This document shows, in pieces, positions 48,833 through 57,208 of a DNA stretch of 64,000 bases. The notes below the pieces were generated by a model. That model had not been told where the DNA came from, ran no database searches, and worked only from the letters and a program-made list of their open reading frames with translations. The position numbers and the translations under genes were made by a program. Every line of letters begins with the position of its first letter. Positions within the stretch are counted from its first letter, which is position 1. The DNA comes from Actinoallomurus soli. GTDB taxonomy: Bacteria; Actinomycetota; Actinomycetes; Streptosporangiales; Streptosporangiaceae. The stretch spans positions 1 to 64,000 of the forward strand of contig NZ_JAMXMV010000015.1 in the NCBI RefSeq assembly GCF_024055715.1, in the 5' to 3' direction.

Positions 48833-50308
48833 ATGTCAGCACCCCCCACGCCGCTCGACCTGGCATACGCCCTCCTGCGGGAGGGCCGGCCGGCCGACGC
48901 CGAACAACTCATGGTGAGAGAGCTCCAGGCCGTGGAGCGACGGCACGGGCGCGGCAGCCCCGAGTGGGCGTCCGCGCAGTGCGATCTCGGCAACCTCCTG
49001 TTCGGCTGCGACCGCCCGGACCGGGCGATCGAATGCTTCCGCAGCGCGTGCGAGGGGCCGGCGCCCGACGACCCCGACGCGTACAAGGAGCGTCTCACCT
49101 ACCGCCTCAACCTCGGCACCGCGCTGCTGATGACCGGCCGGCTCGACGAGGCCGACGCCGAGCTGCGGCGCAATCTGGAGGAACGGCTGGCCTTCTACGG
49201 CCGCCCGCACCCCGGCTACGCCTTCGGTCTCGAACCGCTGGCCGACGTTCTCCTCCGGCGCGGGGCCGTCCACGAGGCGCGCGAGGCGATCGAGGAGGCG
49301 ATCGGCAACTTCTGGCGTAACGGCCACGAACGGGTCGCCACCGCGCTGGCGCTCCGGGCGGAGATCGTGACGGCCGAGGGCGGGCACGACCCCCTCTTCC
49401 CCGGGCTGGACCAGCTGCCCGACGAGGTCGTCGAAGACCTGGCGACGACCGTGCTGAACCGCACCGGCGCGGCGCGGCCCGACGACGCGGCCAAGGCCGT
49501 GCTCACCGGCCTGACCACCGTGCTGGAGGTCCGGCTGGGTCCCGACCACCAGGCCACGCTCAACGCGCTCTCCCATCTGGCGAATCTGGGTCGCCATCTC
49601 GGCGACGGGCCCGGGCGCGTCACGGCGATCCACAAGGTCCTCTCCTCGTACGACCGCCAGGGCAGGGCGGAGGACGCCCTCATGGCGGCGCTCGGCCTGG
49701 CGATGGCGCAGAGCGACGCGGGCGACCCGGCCGGGGCGCTGCGCACGTACGCGCAGGCACGCACCCGCGCCGACGCCCTGGGCCGTCCGGAGCTCAGCAG
49801 CCAGGTGCTGCGGAACTGGGGCCTGGCGCTGGCGGAGGCGGATCGCCCCGCCGAGGCGGAGGAACGCCTGCGCGAGGCCGTGGCGGCCGCCGAGCTCGGG
49901 CACGACTACGAGATGCTCGGCCGCGCGCGGATCGCGCTCGGACTGTTCCTGCAGCATGGGGAGCGGTTCGCCGAGGCGGGTCAGGTGGTCGAGGCGGGCC
50001 TGGCCACGCTGGACGTCGCGCATCCGGACGCCATCGTCGGCCGCAGCCACCTCACGGCGATCACGGAGGGTCGTTCGTGCGGGTGCGGGGACATCCAGGG
50101 CACGATCGCCGACGCGTTCCGCGACTTCGTCGTGGGCAGGCTGCCGCAGGGTCTCCTCGACGGACTCGACGTGACCGCGAAGGACGGGGAGTTCGCCGTC
50201 AGCGTCCGGCTGCGCCGCGAACCCACCGACGACGAGATCGCGCACATGAACCGGGTGATCGAGAGCGCCAACGCCGAGTTCCGTAAGCGCCTGGCGGCCG
50301 CCGGATAG
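48833..50308 (+). CDS. TPR-repeat protein
   Basis: 491 aa, cytoplasmic. Many 34-residue-like helical pairs are visible, for example DLAYALLREGRPADAEQLMV, LGNLLFGCDRPDRAIECFRSA, LGTALLMTGRLDEADAELRR and WGLALAEADRPAEAEERLREA. The C-terminal 90 residues differ: CGCGDIQGTIADAFRDFV followed by an amphipathic region. TPR proteins serve as scaffolds; no partner domain is fused. It follows the phosphatase in the same direction after 110 bp. Function unknown. Confidence 0.82.
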   Translation: MSAPPTPLDLAYALLREGRPADAEQLMVRELQAVERRHGRGSPEWASAQCDLGNLLFGCDRPDRAIECFRSACEGPAPDDPDAYKERLTYRLNLGTALLMTGRLDEADAELRRNLEERLAFYGRPHPGYAFGLEPLADVLLRRGAVHEAREAIEEAIGNFWRNGHERVATALALRAEIVTAEGGHDPLFPGLDQLPDEVVEDLATTVLNRTGAARPDDAAKAVLTGLTTVLEVRLGPDHQATLNALSHLANLGRHLGDGPGRVTAIHKVLSSYDRQGRAEDALMAALGLAMAQSDAGDPAGALRTYAQARTRADALGRPELSSQVLRNWGLALAEADRPAEAEERLREAVAAAELGHDYEMLGRARIALGLFLQHGERFAEAGQVVEAGLATLDVAHPDAIVGRSHLTAITEGRSCGCGDIQGTIADAFRDFVVGRLPQGLLDGLDVTAKDGEFAVSVRLRREPTDDEIAHMNRVIESANAEFRKRLAAAG

Positions 50309-50336
50309 CCCCGGACGGCCGGGGAATGATGGATCG

Positions 50337-51131
50337 GTGGACATCGACCTGTCGGGCCGCCGGGCCCTCGTCTCCGGATCCAGCCAGGGCATCGGGCTGG
50401 CGATCGCCACGGAACTCGCCCGCGCGGGTGCCGCCGTCGTCGTGAACGGACGCGGAGACGACAAGACCCGGCATGCCGCCCGATCCATCACCGACCGGCT
50501 GCCGGACGCGGACGTCACCGCCGTCGCCGCCGACCTGGCGACGGCGGACGGCGCCGCCGAGCTCCACGCCCGGGTGCCCGACGTGGACATCCTCGTGAAC
50601 AACCTCGGCATCTTCGGCGCCCGGCCCGTCCTGGAGATCGACGACGACGAGTGGCGCCGGTACTTCGAGGTCAACGTCCTGTCGGCCGTCCGCCTCACTC
50701 GCACGTACCTGCCCGGCATGATGGAGCGCCGCTGGGGCCGCGTGCTCAACATCGCCAGTGACTCGGCGGTCGTCATCCCCGCCGAGATGGTGCACTACGG
50801 GATGACCAAGACGGCGCTGCTGGCGGTCACCCGAGGCTTCGCGAAGGCGGCCGCGGGCACCGGCGTCACGGTCAACTCGGTCATCGTCGGTCCCACCCAC
50901 ACCCCGGGCGTCGAGACCTTCGTCGGCGAGCTCGTCGGCGAGGACGTGCCGTGGGACGAGGCCGAACGCCGCTTCATGCGCGAGCACCGGCCGGGCTCCC
51001 TCATCCAGCGGCTCATCGAGCCCACCGAGATCGGCAACGTGATCGTCTATCTGAGCTCGGAGTTCTCCTCGGCGACGACCGGCGGCGCCGTCCGCGCCGA
51101 CGGCGGATACGTCGACTCGATCCTCCCCTGA
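50337..51131 (+). CDS. Short-chain dehydrogenase/reductase
   Basis: 264 aa, classical SDR length. The cofactor motif is SGSSQGIG (about 14-21), followed by NNLGIFG and the catalytic set Ser in NIASDSA, Tyr154 and Lys158 in HYGMTK. Arg in NGRGDD after strand 2 suggests NADPH preference. The insertion around VGPTHTPGVETFVGELVGEDVPW is typical of the 3-oxoacyl-ACP-reductase-like subgroup. GTG start without a strong ribosome-binding site. Substrate unknown. Confidence 0.9.
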   Translation: MDIDLSGRRALVSGSSQGIGLAIATELARAGAAVVVNGRGDDKTRHAARSITDRLPDADVTAVAADLATADGAAELHARVPDVDILVNNLGIFGARPVLEIDDDEWRRYFEVNVLSAVRLTRTYLPGMMERRWGRVLNIASDSAVVIPAEMVHYGMTKTALLAVTRGFAKAAAGTGVTVNSVIVGPTHTPGVETFVGELVGEDVPWDEAERRFMREHRPGSLIQRLIEPTEIGNVIVYLSSEFSSATTGGAVRADGGYVDSILP

Positions 51132-51217
51132 CCCCCGGCCCAGGCAGCACCTGCCGGTAGACGCCGAGAACGCGCGGGCCGTCGGCGAACACGCCGACGC
51201 GGTCGCCGCGGCCCTCG

Positions 51218-51790
51218 TGCTCGGCCGGCGCGAAGGAACTGGCCGCTCGCTGGCGGATTCGTACAGCGGGCGAGATCTTCCCTCCGACCGTACGGAACGC
51301 GTCCGGTCTGCAGCCCGCGTACCGGATCGGAATCGCCCAGCCCGCCGCCTGCACGGAGGCGCTCGACGCGCAGGTCGCCCGGGCGTTCATCGCGCAGGGC
51401 TGCCGCGTCGTCCTCCGGGCGACGTACACCGACGCGACCCGCACACTCCTCACGACGGTCGGGGCGGTGGTCATGCCGGACGAGGACAAGGCCGAGACCG
51501 CGATCGAGGCGTTGTCCTCAGGCGGCCACGGACGATACGCGCTTCGGGTGGTGTCGTTCCCGGACACCGTGGCGGCCGACTGGGACGACGCCCGGCGGCA
51601 GTTCACGGCCTACCGGTCCGGCCCCACGCCTTACGTCACCGTGCAGGTCAGCGGATGGGTCGACGGGAGGACGATGCCCGAGACCGCCGACAAGGAGCGG
51701 TTCAGGTTCGCCGACACCGTTCTGGATCACCTGTCGGATGTCTTCGTCCAGGCGGACGACCCGTGCAAGGCGCGGGATGTCCGATGCTGA
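51218..51790 (+). pseudogene. 5'-decayed partner gene of the mycosin-like protein
   Basis: An open frame after TAG 51158-51160 reads as protein from about 51230 (KELAARWRIRTAGEIFPPTV, YRIGIAQPAACTEALDAQV, VVLRATYTDATRTLLTTVGA) to TGA 51788-51790. It contains no ATG, and no GTG before 51467, which lies in the middle of the domain; a signal peptide or lipobox that one would expect is missing. So the gene has lost its 5' end or is frameshifted there, unless a rare start such as CTG 51239 is used. Similar proteins, as I recall, precede mycosin-like genes in other actinomycetes. The stop overlaps the subtilase start by 7 nt. Confidence 0.55.
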
Positions 51791-52986
51791 CCGGCCACCG
51801 GATGAGCCGGCGGAGCCGCCGGCTCATCGGACTCACGCTGGCGAGCCTGGTCCTCGCGGCCGCGAGCGCGCCGCGGCCGGCCCACGCGGACCCGGACGAT
51901 CTGCAGATACGCCTCATGGCCGAGACGCTGCTGGCCCAGGACATCACCAAAGGCCACGGTGTCACCGTGGCGGTGCTGAGTACGGGGGTCGATCCGCACA
52001 CGCACCCGAGGTCCGGCACGCTCCGGCCGGGAACGGACCTCGTCGGCCTGCCGCATCCGAAACGGCTCGAGGGCACGCTGATCGCCTCGTTCCTCGGCGG
52101 CAGCCGCCTGTCGTCGGATCTGCCCGGGCTGGCCCCCGCCGTCGACATCCTGCCCGTCCGGATAGCACCGGATGACGGCGAGCACGGGGCGGACGACTGG
52201 TGGGGCGGCGGCCGCGTCTGTGACACCCTCGCGCGGGGCATCCGGTATGCCGCCGACCACGGCGCCGGCGTGGTGCTCGTCAGCGCCGGCTGCTGGGGTT
52301 ACGACTATGAGCAGAAGCAGATGGAGGCGGCGCTGGACCGGGCCTGGAGCAGGAACGTCGTGGTGGTGGCCCCGAACGAGCCGGTCGGCGATGGGAATGC
52401 GCCGCCGTTGCCGGCCGCCGTACCGGGCGTCATCGGTGTCGGCACGCTCGCGAAGGACGGCACCCGGTGGCCGAAGTACTCCCTCAAGAGCAGTGTCACC
52501 CTGGTGTCCGCGCCCGGCGTGCGGACTCCCGGCGTCGGGCCGGGAGGGCAGCCCGGGTGGGCGTTCTGGGGAGTTCCACCCGCCGTGGCGTGGGTGGCGG
52601 CCACCGCCGCGCTGGTGCGATCGGAGTTCCCGCGTCTAACGCCGGCCCAGGTGGCCCAGGTGATGGCGGTCTCCGCTCACCACCCGAAGAACGGATACAA
52701 CCCCGATATCGGATTCGGTGTCGTCAACCCTCTGCAGGCGCTCATCGCGGCCAAGAAAATCGAAGGGCGGCCGGTCCCCCTGACCGCGCCCGGGGTCCGC
52801 GACGGCGCACACTTCGGCCGCCCGGGGACGATCGGCGCCGTACGGCACGATCCCGCCCTGCTGGCCGGTCTCGGCGGTCTCATCCTGGTGAGCGTCGGCG
52901 CGCTCGTCGCCGCCGTGGTCCGGTTGCGCGGCGGCCGTCGTACCGGCGAGGCCGGAGCGTCTTATCCCTGGACCTCCGCGACCTGA
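51784..52986 (+). CDS. Mycosin-like S8 subtilase with all catalytic residues replaced
   Basis: 400 aa. Signal peptide (about 1-36, ending AHAD), a subtilisin-like domain (about 38-330) and a C-terminal transmembrane helix (about 360-383: LAGLGGLILVSVGALVAAVV) give the mycosin layout, anchored outside the membrane. Alignment by eye to subtilase motifs: V-I-D-T-G is VLSTG (Ser66 for Asp), H-G-T is EGT (Glu96 for His), G-T-S-x-A is GVPPA (Pro265 for Ser). The oxyanion-hole Asn region (VVVAPNEPVG) is kept. The frame is intact, so this looks like a maintained pseudoprotease rather than a dead gene. No ESX genes are adjacent. Confidence 0.85.
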   Translation: MLTGHRMSRRSRRLIGLTLASLVLAAASAPRPAHADPDDLQIRLMAETLLAQDITKGHGVTVAVLSTGVDPHTHPRSGTLRPGTDLVGLPHPKRLEGTLIASFLGGSRLSSDLPGLAPAVDILPVRIAPDDGEHGADDWWGGGRVCDTLARGIRYAADHGAGVVLVSAGCWGYDYEQKQMEAALDRAWSRNVVVVAPNEPVGDGNAPPLPAAVPGVIGVGTLAKDGTRWPKYSLKSSVTLVSAPGVRTPGVGPGGQPGWAFWGVPPAVAWVAATAALVRSEFPRLTPAQVAQVMAVSAHHPKNGYNPDIGFGVVNPLQALIAAKKIEGRPVPLTAPGVRDGAHFGRPGTIGAVRHDPALLAGLGGLILVSVGALVAAVVRLRGGRRTGEAGASYPWTSAT

Positions 52987-53129
52987 TACAGCCGGATATC
53001 CGCCGATATAAGGGGTTACGACTATTTGTTTTTCCGGCTTTGACAAGTCTTGTTGCGTCGATCCTCCGGACTTAAGATCAGGCCGACCTGATCCGGGACA
53101 GAGACGTCCCGCCAGAGGAAGGCCCCGCC

Positions 53130-53714
53130 ATGCCGTTCCGTATCCTCGCCCCCGCCCTCATCGGTGCCGGCACACTCGCTCTCTCCGTCGCCGCGATCCC
53201 CGCCGCCGACGCGTCGGCCGCGACCGCTCCCCAGCGCGCCGCCCTGGCCACGACCACCCTGTACTACGACGACAGCCAGGCCGCGGAGTTCAAGAGCGCC
53301 GTGGTCGCCGGCGCGCAGGTGTGGAACTCCAACGTCCACAACGTCCGGCTGGTCGAGGCCACCCCCGGCACGACCGCCCAGATCCGGGTCATCGCCTTCG
53401 ACGGATGGCCGCAGTCGACGCTCGGTCCGGTACGGCCCGGCGGGCGCGGCACGGTCTACTTCGGCCGCGAGGCGGTCGACGAGGGGTACAACACGACGCG
53501 CATCGCCGCTCATGAGCTCGGCCACATCCTCGGGCTTCCGGACGCGAAGCCCGGCCCGTGCTCGTCCCTCATGTCGGGTTCGACCGGTGGCGTCTCGTGC
53601 ACCAACGCCACGCCGAACGCCTCGGAGCGCGCCGCCGTCGAGACGAACTACGGCGGCTCGGCGGTCACCGCGGCGCAGCCCTTCGCGGGCGGGCCCGTGA
53701 CGGACGCCCCGTGA
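53130..53714 (+). CDS. Snapalysin-family (M7) secreted zinc protease
   Basis: 194 aa. Signal peptide about 1-30 (ASAAT), then a small metzincin: the zinc motif is HELGHILGLPD, i.e. HExxHxxGxxD in which Asp is the third ligand, diagnostic for snapalysins. SSLMSGSTGGVSC follows and supplies the Met-turn. These are the smallest known secreted metalloproteases of Streptomyces. The LysR-type activator often beside snpA is not present. GAGGAAGG precedes the ATG. Confidence 0.93.
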   Translation: MPFRILAPALIGAGTLALSVAAIPAADASAATAPQRAALATTTLYYDDSQAAEFKSAVVAGAQVWNSNVHNVRLVEATPGTTAQIRVIAFDGWPQSTLGPVRPGGRGTVYFGREAVDEGYNTTRIAAHELGHILGLPDAKPGPCSSLMSGSTGGVSCTNATPNASERAAVETNYGGSAVTAAQPFAGGPVTDAP

Positions 53715-53881
53715 CCGCCTGACCGCCCGCGCGGCGATCACCGTGGCCGAGGTGGCGGGTGGTCCGGGACGCCCGGAGCACCCGCCACCTCGGTCAGCGT
53801 CACCACGCTTCATGAAATACTCTTCGGTAAACGACGCTCCGCCATCCCGCACCCCGACCTCGAATCGAGGAACTCCGCACC

Positions 53882-54406
53882 GTGTTCACCCGCCAGGACG
53901 ACGAGCAGGCCCCGGCCGCCCCGGGCCCCGCAGGACGGGCAGCCGGAAGCGGAGTGTCCCGCCAGCCCATGAGCATCCTCGTCGTCGAGGACGACCCGGG
54001 CGACCAGATGCTGATCCAGGAGGCGTTCTGCGACTCCGACGACGGCCCGCCGCCCCGGCTGGCGATCGTCGAGGACGGCCAGGAGGCGCTCGACTTCCTG
54101 CACCGGCGGGGTGAGCACACCGGCGCGTCCCGGCCGGACCTCGTCCTGCTCGATCTGAACCTCCCGAAGTACAGCGGACGCGCGGTGCTGGAGTCGATCA
54201 AGACCGACGGGGAGCTGCGGTCGATCCCGGTGGTGATCTTCACGACGTCCGCCAGCTCCGACGACGTCGCCGCGACCTATCTCCTGCACGCCAACGCGTA
54301 CGTCACCAAACCCGTCGACCTCGACGGCTTCACCAGCACCGTTCAGCAGATCAACAGCTTCTTCACCCGGACCGCGCGCCTGCCGGACCCATCAGCCGCC
54401 GCCTGA
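53882..54406 (+). CDS. Orphan CheY-like response regulator
   Basis: 174 aa from GTG 53882 (GAGGA about 12 nt upstream). The first 29 residues are Ala/Pro/Gly-rich; the alternative start ATG 53969 gives a compact 145-aa receiver. The receiver has VVEDDPGDQ (acidic pocket), LVLLDLNLPKYSG (phosphoacceptor Asp), FTTSAS and YVTKPVDLDGF (Lys). It resembles the Rcp1 type paired with phytochrome or hybrid kinases. No output domain and no kinase nearby. Confidence 0.88.
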   Translation: MFTRQDDEQAPAAPGPAGRAAGSGVSRQPMSILVVEDDPGDQMLIQEAFCDSDDGPPPRLAIVEDGQEALDFLHRRGEHTGASRPDLVLLDLNLPKYSGRAVLESIKTDGELRSIPVVIFTTSASSDDVAATYLLHANAYVTKPVDLDGFTSTVQQINSFFTRTARLPDPSAAA

Positions 54407-54412
54407 GCGGAC

Positions 54413-54424
54413 CGAACATGTTCG
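54413..54424. promoter_or_regulatory. TetR operator in its own promoter
   Basis: CGAACATGTTCG, a perfect 12-bp palindrome, lies 14 bp before the TetR start and recurs before the flavin monooxygenase at 56340. Confidence 0.8.
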
Positions 54425-54437
54425 CTACCGTTGGCGC

Positions 54438-55130
54438 ATGACAGGTCGATCCACGGCACCGCGCAGCCGGCGGGAACGGCCGGCCAAGCCGGCCCTGACC
54501 CGGGACGGCATCGTCGCCACCGCGGTGGAGATCCTCCAGGCCGAGGGCCTGCGGCGCGTCACGATGCGACGCCTGGCCCAGGAGCTCGACACCGGGCCGG
54601 CGTCGCTGTACGTCTACGTCCGCGACACCGCGGAGCTGCACGCCGCGATCCTCGACCGGCTCCTCGGAGCCGTGGACCTCGGGCCGGTCCACGCCGCGGG
54701 CGACTGGCGTGAGCGCCTTGAGGCGGTGCTCACCTCCTACCTGACCGTGCTGTTCGAGCACCCCGGCCTCGCCCAGGCCGCGCTGGTGGCCCGGCCCCAC
54801 GGAGAGCACTACGTGAACCTCACCGAGGCGCTGCTCGCCCTGCTCGACGAGGGCGGCGTTCCGTCCGGCCAGGCGGCGTGGGGCGTGGACCTGCTCCTGC
54901 AGTACGCCACGGCGACCGCGGCCGAGCACGCGCCGCGCGCCGGAGGCGACGTCGCCGAGTCCGAGGAGGACTGGGACGCCCTGCGCGACGCCGTGCGCGG
55001 CGCCTCGCCCGCCGCTCGTCCCCATCTCGCCGCCGTCGCCGACGATCTGCTCGCCGGTGCGCCCGAGGCCCGGGTGTCCTGGGGATTCCGCACCTTGATC
55101 AACGGGATCGCCCAGACTCCCCGGCCCTGA
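54438..55130 (+). CDS. TetR-family repressor
   Basis: 230 aa. A disordered basic N terminus is followed by the TetR helix-turn-helix (about 20-65: ALTRDGIVATAVEILQAEGLRRVTMRRLAQELDTGPASLY, positions 19-58). The C-terminal part is a TetR/TetR_C-type ligand domain (about 80-225). Its gene and the convergent TetX-like monooxygenase both have CGAACATGTTCG in front of them, so it likely represses itself and the enzyme and is released by the enzyme's substrate. Confidence 0.92.
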   Translation: MTGRSTAPRSRRERPAKPALTRDGIVATAVEILQAEGLRRVTMRRLAQELDTGPASLYVYVRDTAELHAAILDRLLGAVDLGPVHAAGDWRERLEAVLTSYLTVLFEHPGLAQAALVARPHGEHYVNLTEALLALLDEGGVPSGQAAWGVDLLLQYATATAAEHAPRAGGDVAESEEDWDALRDAVRGASPAARPHLAAVADDLLAGAPEARVSWGFRTLINGIAQTPRP

Positions 55131-55163
55131 TCGAGCCCCCCGCAGGAGGTTCGCGGCGACGGG

Positions 55164-56297
55164 TCAGCGCGCCCCGGCGAACAGGTCGAGCACGCCGTGC
55201 GGGGCGTCCGCGCGGAAGGACAGGTCGAGGCTCGCCACCGATCCGGCGGCGGCGGTCTCGGCGCGCGGGAACATCGCCCGCTCGTAGGCGGCCAGCGCGG
55301 CCTCGGTGTCGCCGGCGTGCGCGGCCAGGGCCTCGCCGAGCTCGGCGCCGTCGAGGAGGGCGATGTTCGCGCCTTCGCCGGCGAACGGCGGCATCAGGTG
55401 CGCGGCGTCGCCGAGCAGGGTCACGCCGGGAACGCGCTCCCAGCGATGGCCGACCGGCAGGGTGTGGAGCGGTCGCGGGACCAGCGCACCGTCGGCGTCG
55501 GCGATCAGCGCACGCAGCCTCTCGTCCCAGCCGGCGAAGTGCTCCAGCAGGGCCTCCTTGGCGGCTTCGGCGTCGGAGAAGTCGATCGCCGCGAGGGTGC
55601 CGGCCGGGGCCCGCAGCGCGATGTAGACGTGCAGGCTCCCCTCGGGCTCGCGGTGCGTCAGGAAGCCCCTTGCCGGGCCGAGCGCCTGGGCGAAGCCGCC
55701 ACCGAGGAGGGCGGCGTGCCCGGGGTGGCGGGCGTCGGCGTCGCGCAGATCGGCCTCGACGAGGGACACGCCCGCGTACGCCGGGACGGCGTCGGAGACG
55801 AGGGGGCGGATCCGCGACCAGGCGCCGTCCGCGCCGACCAGCAGGTCGGTGGTGAAGCGGGAGCCGTCGGCGAGGGTGACCTCGTGCCGGCCGTCGCCCA
55901 GCGGGCGGGCCCCGGTGACCTTGGCGCCCCAGCGGACCGTGTCCGGCGGCAGGGAGCCGAGCAGGAGGTCGCGCAGGCTGCCGCGTTCGACCTCGGGGCG
56001 GCCGCCGGTGCCGTCGTCGTCCTCGCTCAGGTGGACGACGGCGTCCTTGTCGAGGACGCGCAGGGCCTCACCGCCGCGATGGACGATCGTACGGAACTCC
56101 TCATAGAGGCCGGCGGCCCGCAGGGCGGCCTGCCCGGAGTCCTCGTGGATGTCGAGCATGCCGCCCTGCGTCCGCACGGCCGGCGACGCCTCCGCCTCGT
56201 GGACCGTCGCGGGGATGCCGTGGACGTGGAGCACGCGCGCGAGGACGAGGCCGCCGAGGCCCGCGCCGATGATCGCGATCGGGTGATGCCGGGTCAT
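55164..56297 (-). CDS. TetX-like FAD-dependent monooxygenase
   Basis: 377 aa, class A flavoprotein monooxygenase. GAGLGG for FAD at 11-16, GADGAWS near 158 and GDAAHLMPPFAGEGAN near 293. Several stretches recall TetX directly: GGMLDIHEDSGQAALRAAGL, GSLRDLLLGSLPPDTVRW, FAGWDERLRALI. TetX hydroxylates tetracyclines; actinomycete relatives have varied or unknown substrates, so resistance is possible but not shown. It is convergent with the TetR gene, and its promoter carries two copies of the TetR palindrome. Confidence 0.9.
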   Translation of the reverse strand: MTRHHPIAIIGAGLGGLVLARVLHVHGIPATVHEAEASPAVRTQGGMLDIHEDSGQAALRAAGLYEEFRTIVHRGGEALRVLDKDAVVHLSEDDDGTGGRPEVERGSLRDLLLGSLPPDTVRWGAKVTGARPLGDGRHEVTLADGSRFTTDLLVGADGAWSRIRPLVSDAVPAYAGVSLVEADLRDADARHPGHAALLGGGFAQALGPARGFLTHREPEGSLHVYIALRAPAGTLAAIDFSDAEAAKEALLEHFAGWDERLRALIADADGALVPRPLHTLPVGHRWERVPGVTLLGDAAHLMPPFAGEGANIALLDGAELGEALAAHAGDTEAALAAYERAMFPRAETAAAGSVASLDLSFRADAPHGVLDLFAGAR

Positions 56298-56338
56298 GGA
56301 GGGCTCCTTCGGGAGGACGGTTGCCGCTCCACAGGCTA

Positions 56339-56367
56339 ACGAACATGTTCGTAACGAACAAGTTCGT
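56339..56367. promoter_or_regulatory. Tandem TetR operators before the monooxygenase
   Basis: ACGAACATGTTCGT (56339-56352) and ACGAACAAGTTCGT (56354-56367), centres 15 bp apart, lie 42-70 bp upstream of the monooxygenase start. The first core is identical to the site before the TetR gene. Confidence 0.85.
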
Positions 56368-56539
56368 CACACTCCGGCGGCCCCCGTCCGGCAGGGGCGC
56401 GAGCCGGCGACGAGGCACTCGCTCGGCCGCAAGCTTTGCGCATCTGACCAGATATCTACGCAGGTCAGACAAACCTCACCTTCGCGGCTGGGCACGGCAA
56501 ATGGTGCGGACATGTCTCGGCACGGAGGAGGCGTGCCGG

Positions 56540-56710
56540 ATGTTGATCACGGCACTGGTGGCACCTGTGAGCATTCCGATCGCGGCCCTGCTCCTGGTCC
56601 TGGGACTGGCCAAGCTGGAGCGGGTACTCGTCGACGAGGGCGACCGGCCCCTACCGGAGACCGACCGGCCGGAGACGCGGACCGAGAGCGCCGACGCCGC
56701 GTCGGCCTGA
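56540..56710 (+). CDS. Small single-pass membrane protein
   Basis: 56 aa from ATG 56540, 8 nt after GGAGGAGG. One transmembrane helix (about 3-24: ITALVAPVSIPIAALLLVLGL) and a polar acidic tail. No named family recognised. It precedes arsC by 92 bp and may be co-transcribed. Confidence 0.72.
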   Translation: MLITALVAPVSIPIAALLLVLGLAKLERVLVDEGDRPLPETDRPETRTESADAASA

Positions 56711-56802
56711 CCTGACCGGCCGGACACCCGGCGAGTCGGCGGAGACGTCGGCTAGGGTCGCGCTGACGCCGTACCGCGATGCCAGGGAAGGACCGGCGCG
56801 CC

Positions 56803-57159
56803 ATGGAGATCTGGATCAACCCACGCTGTTCGAAGTGCAGGTCGGCGATCTCGCTTCTGGACGCCGAGGGGGCGGACTACACGGTACGGCGCTACCTGGA
56901 GGAGCCTCCCACGCGGCAGGAGCTCGAGGAGGTCCTGGGCCGGCTCGGTCTCGAACCATGGGACATCGCCCGTACCGGTGAGGCCGTCGCCCGCGAGCTG
57001 GACCTGGCGTCCTGGGAACGGGAGCCCGCCGCCCGCGACCGGTGGCTCGACGCCCTGGTCGCGCACCCGATCCTGATCCAGCGGCCGATCATCACCGCCG
57101 ACGACGGCACGACGGTGATCGGCCGCACCCCCGAGTCCGTCAGGTCGGTCCTGGGCTGA
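56803..57159 (+). CDS. arsC: ArsC/Spx-family arsenate reductase
   Basis: 118 aa from ATG 56803; an in-frame ATG eight codons upstream is possible. Thioredoxin-like fold: NPRCSKCRSAISLL with the catalytic Cys, EEPPTRQELEEVL, and LIQRPIITADDGT containing the conserved Arg. The length and the RPI motif fit glutaredoxin-type arsenate reductases. The second Cys in C-S-K-C also occurs in the MgsR/Spx branch, so a redox-regulator role is an alternative. No arsR, acr3 or arsB nearby. Confidence 0.85.
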   Translation: MEIWINPRCSKCRSAISLLDAEGADYTVRRYLEEPPTRQELEEVLGRLGLEPWDIARTGEAVARELDLASWEREPAARDRWLDALVAHPILIQRPIITADDGTTVIGRTPESVRSVLG

Positions 57160-57164
57160 ACCGG

Positions 57165-57198
57165 CCGTGGGCCCGCACCACCGCGGACGGGCCCACGG
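57165..57198. terminator. Bidirectional terminator between arsC and the CHAP gene
   Basis: CCGTGGGCCCG pairs perfectly with CGGGCCCACGG over 11 bp around a 12-nt loop in the 49-bp convergent gap. Confidence 0.8.
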
Positions 57199-57208
57199 AG
57201 GATCCGGG

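Noticed and set aside
53040-53078. TTGACA before the snapalysin gene with TAAGAT further down
   Set aside because: The spacer would be 27 nt, too long for a sigma-70-type promoter.
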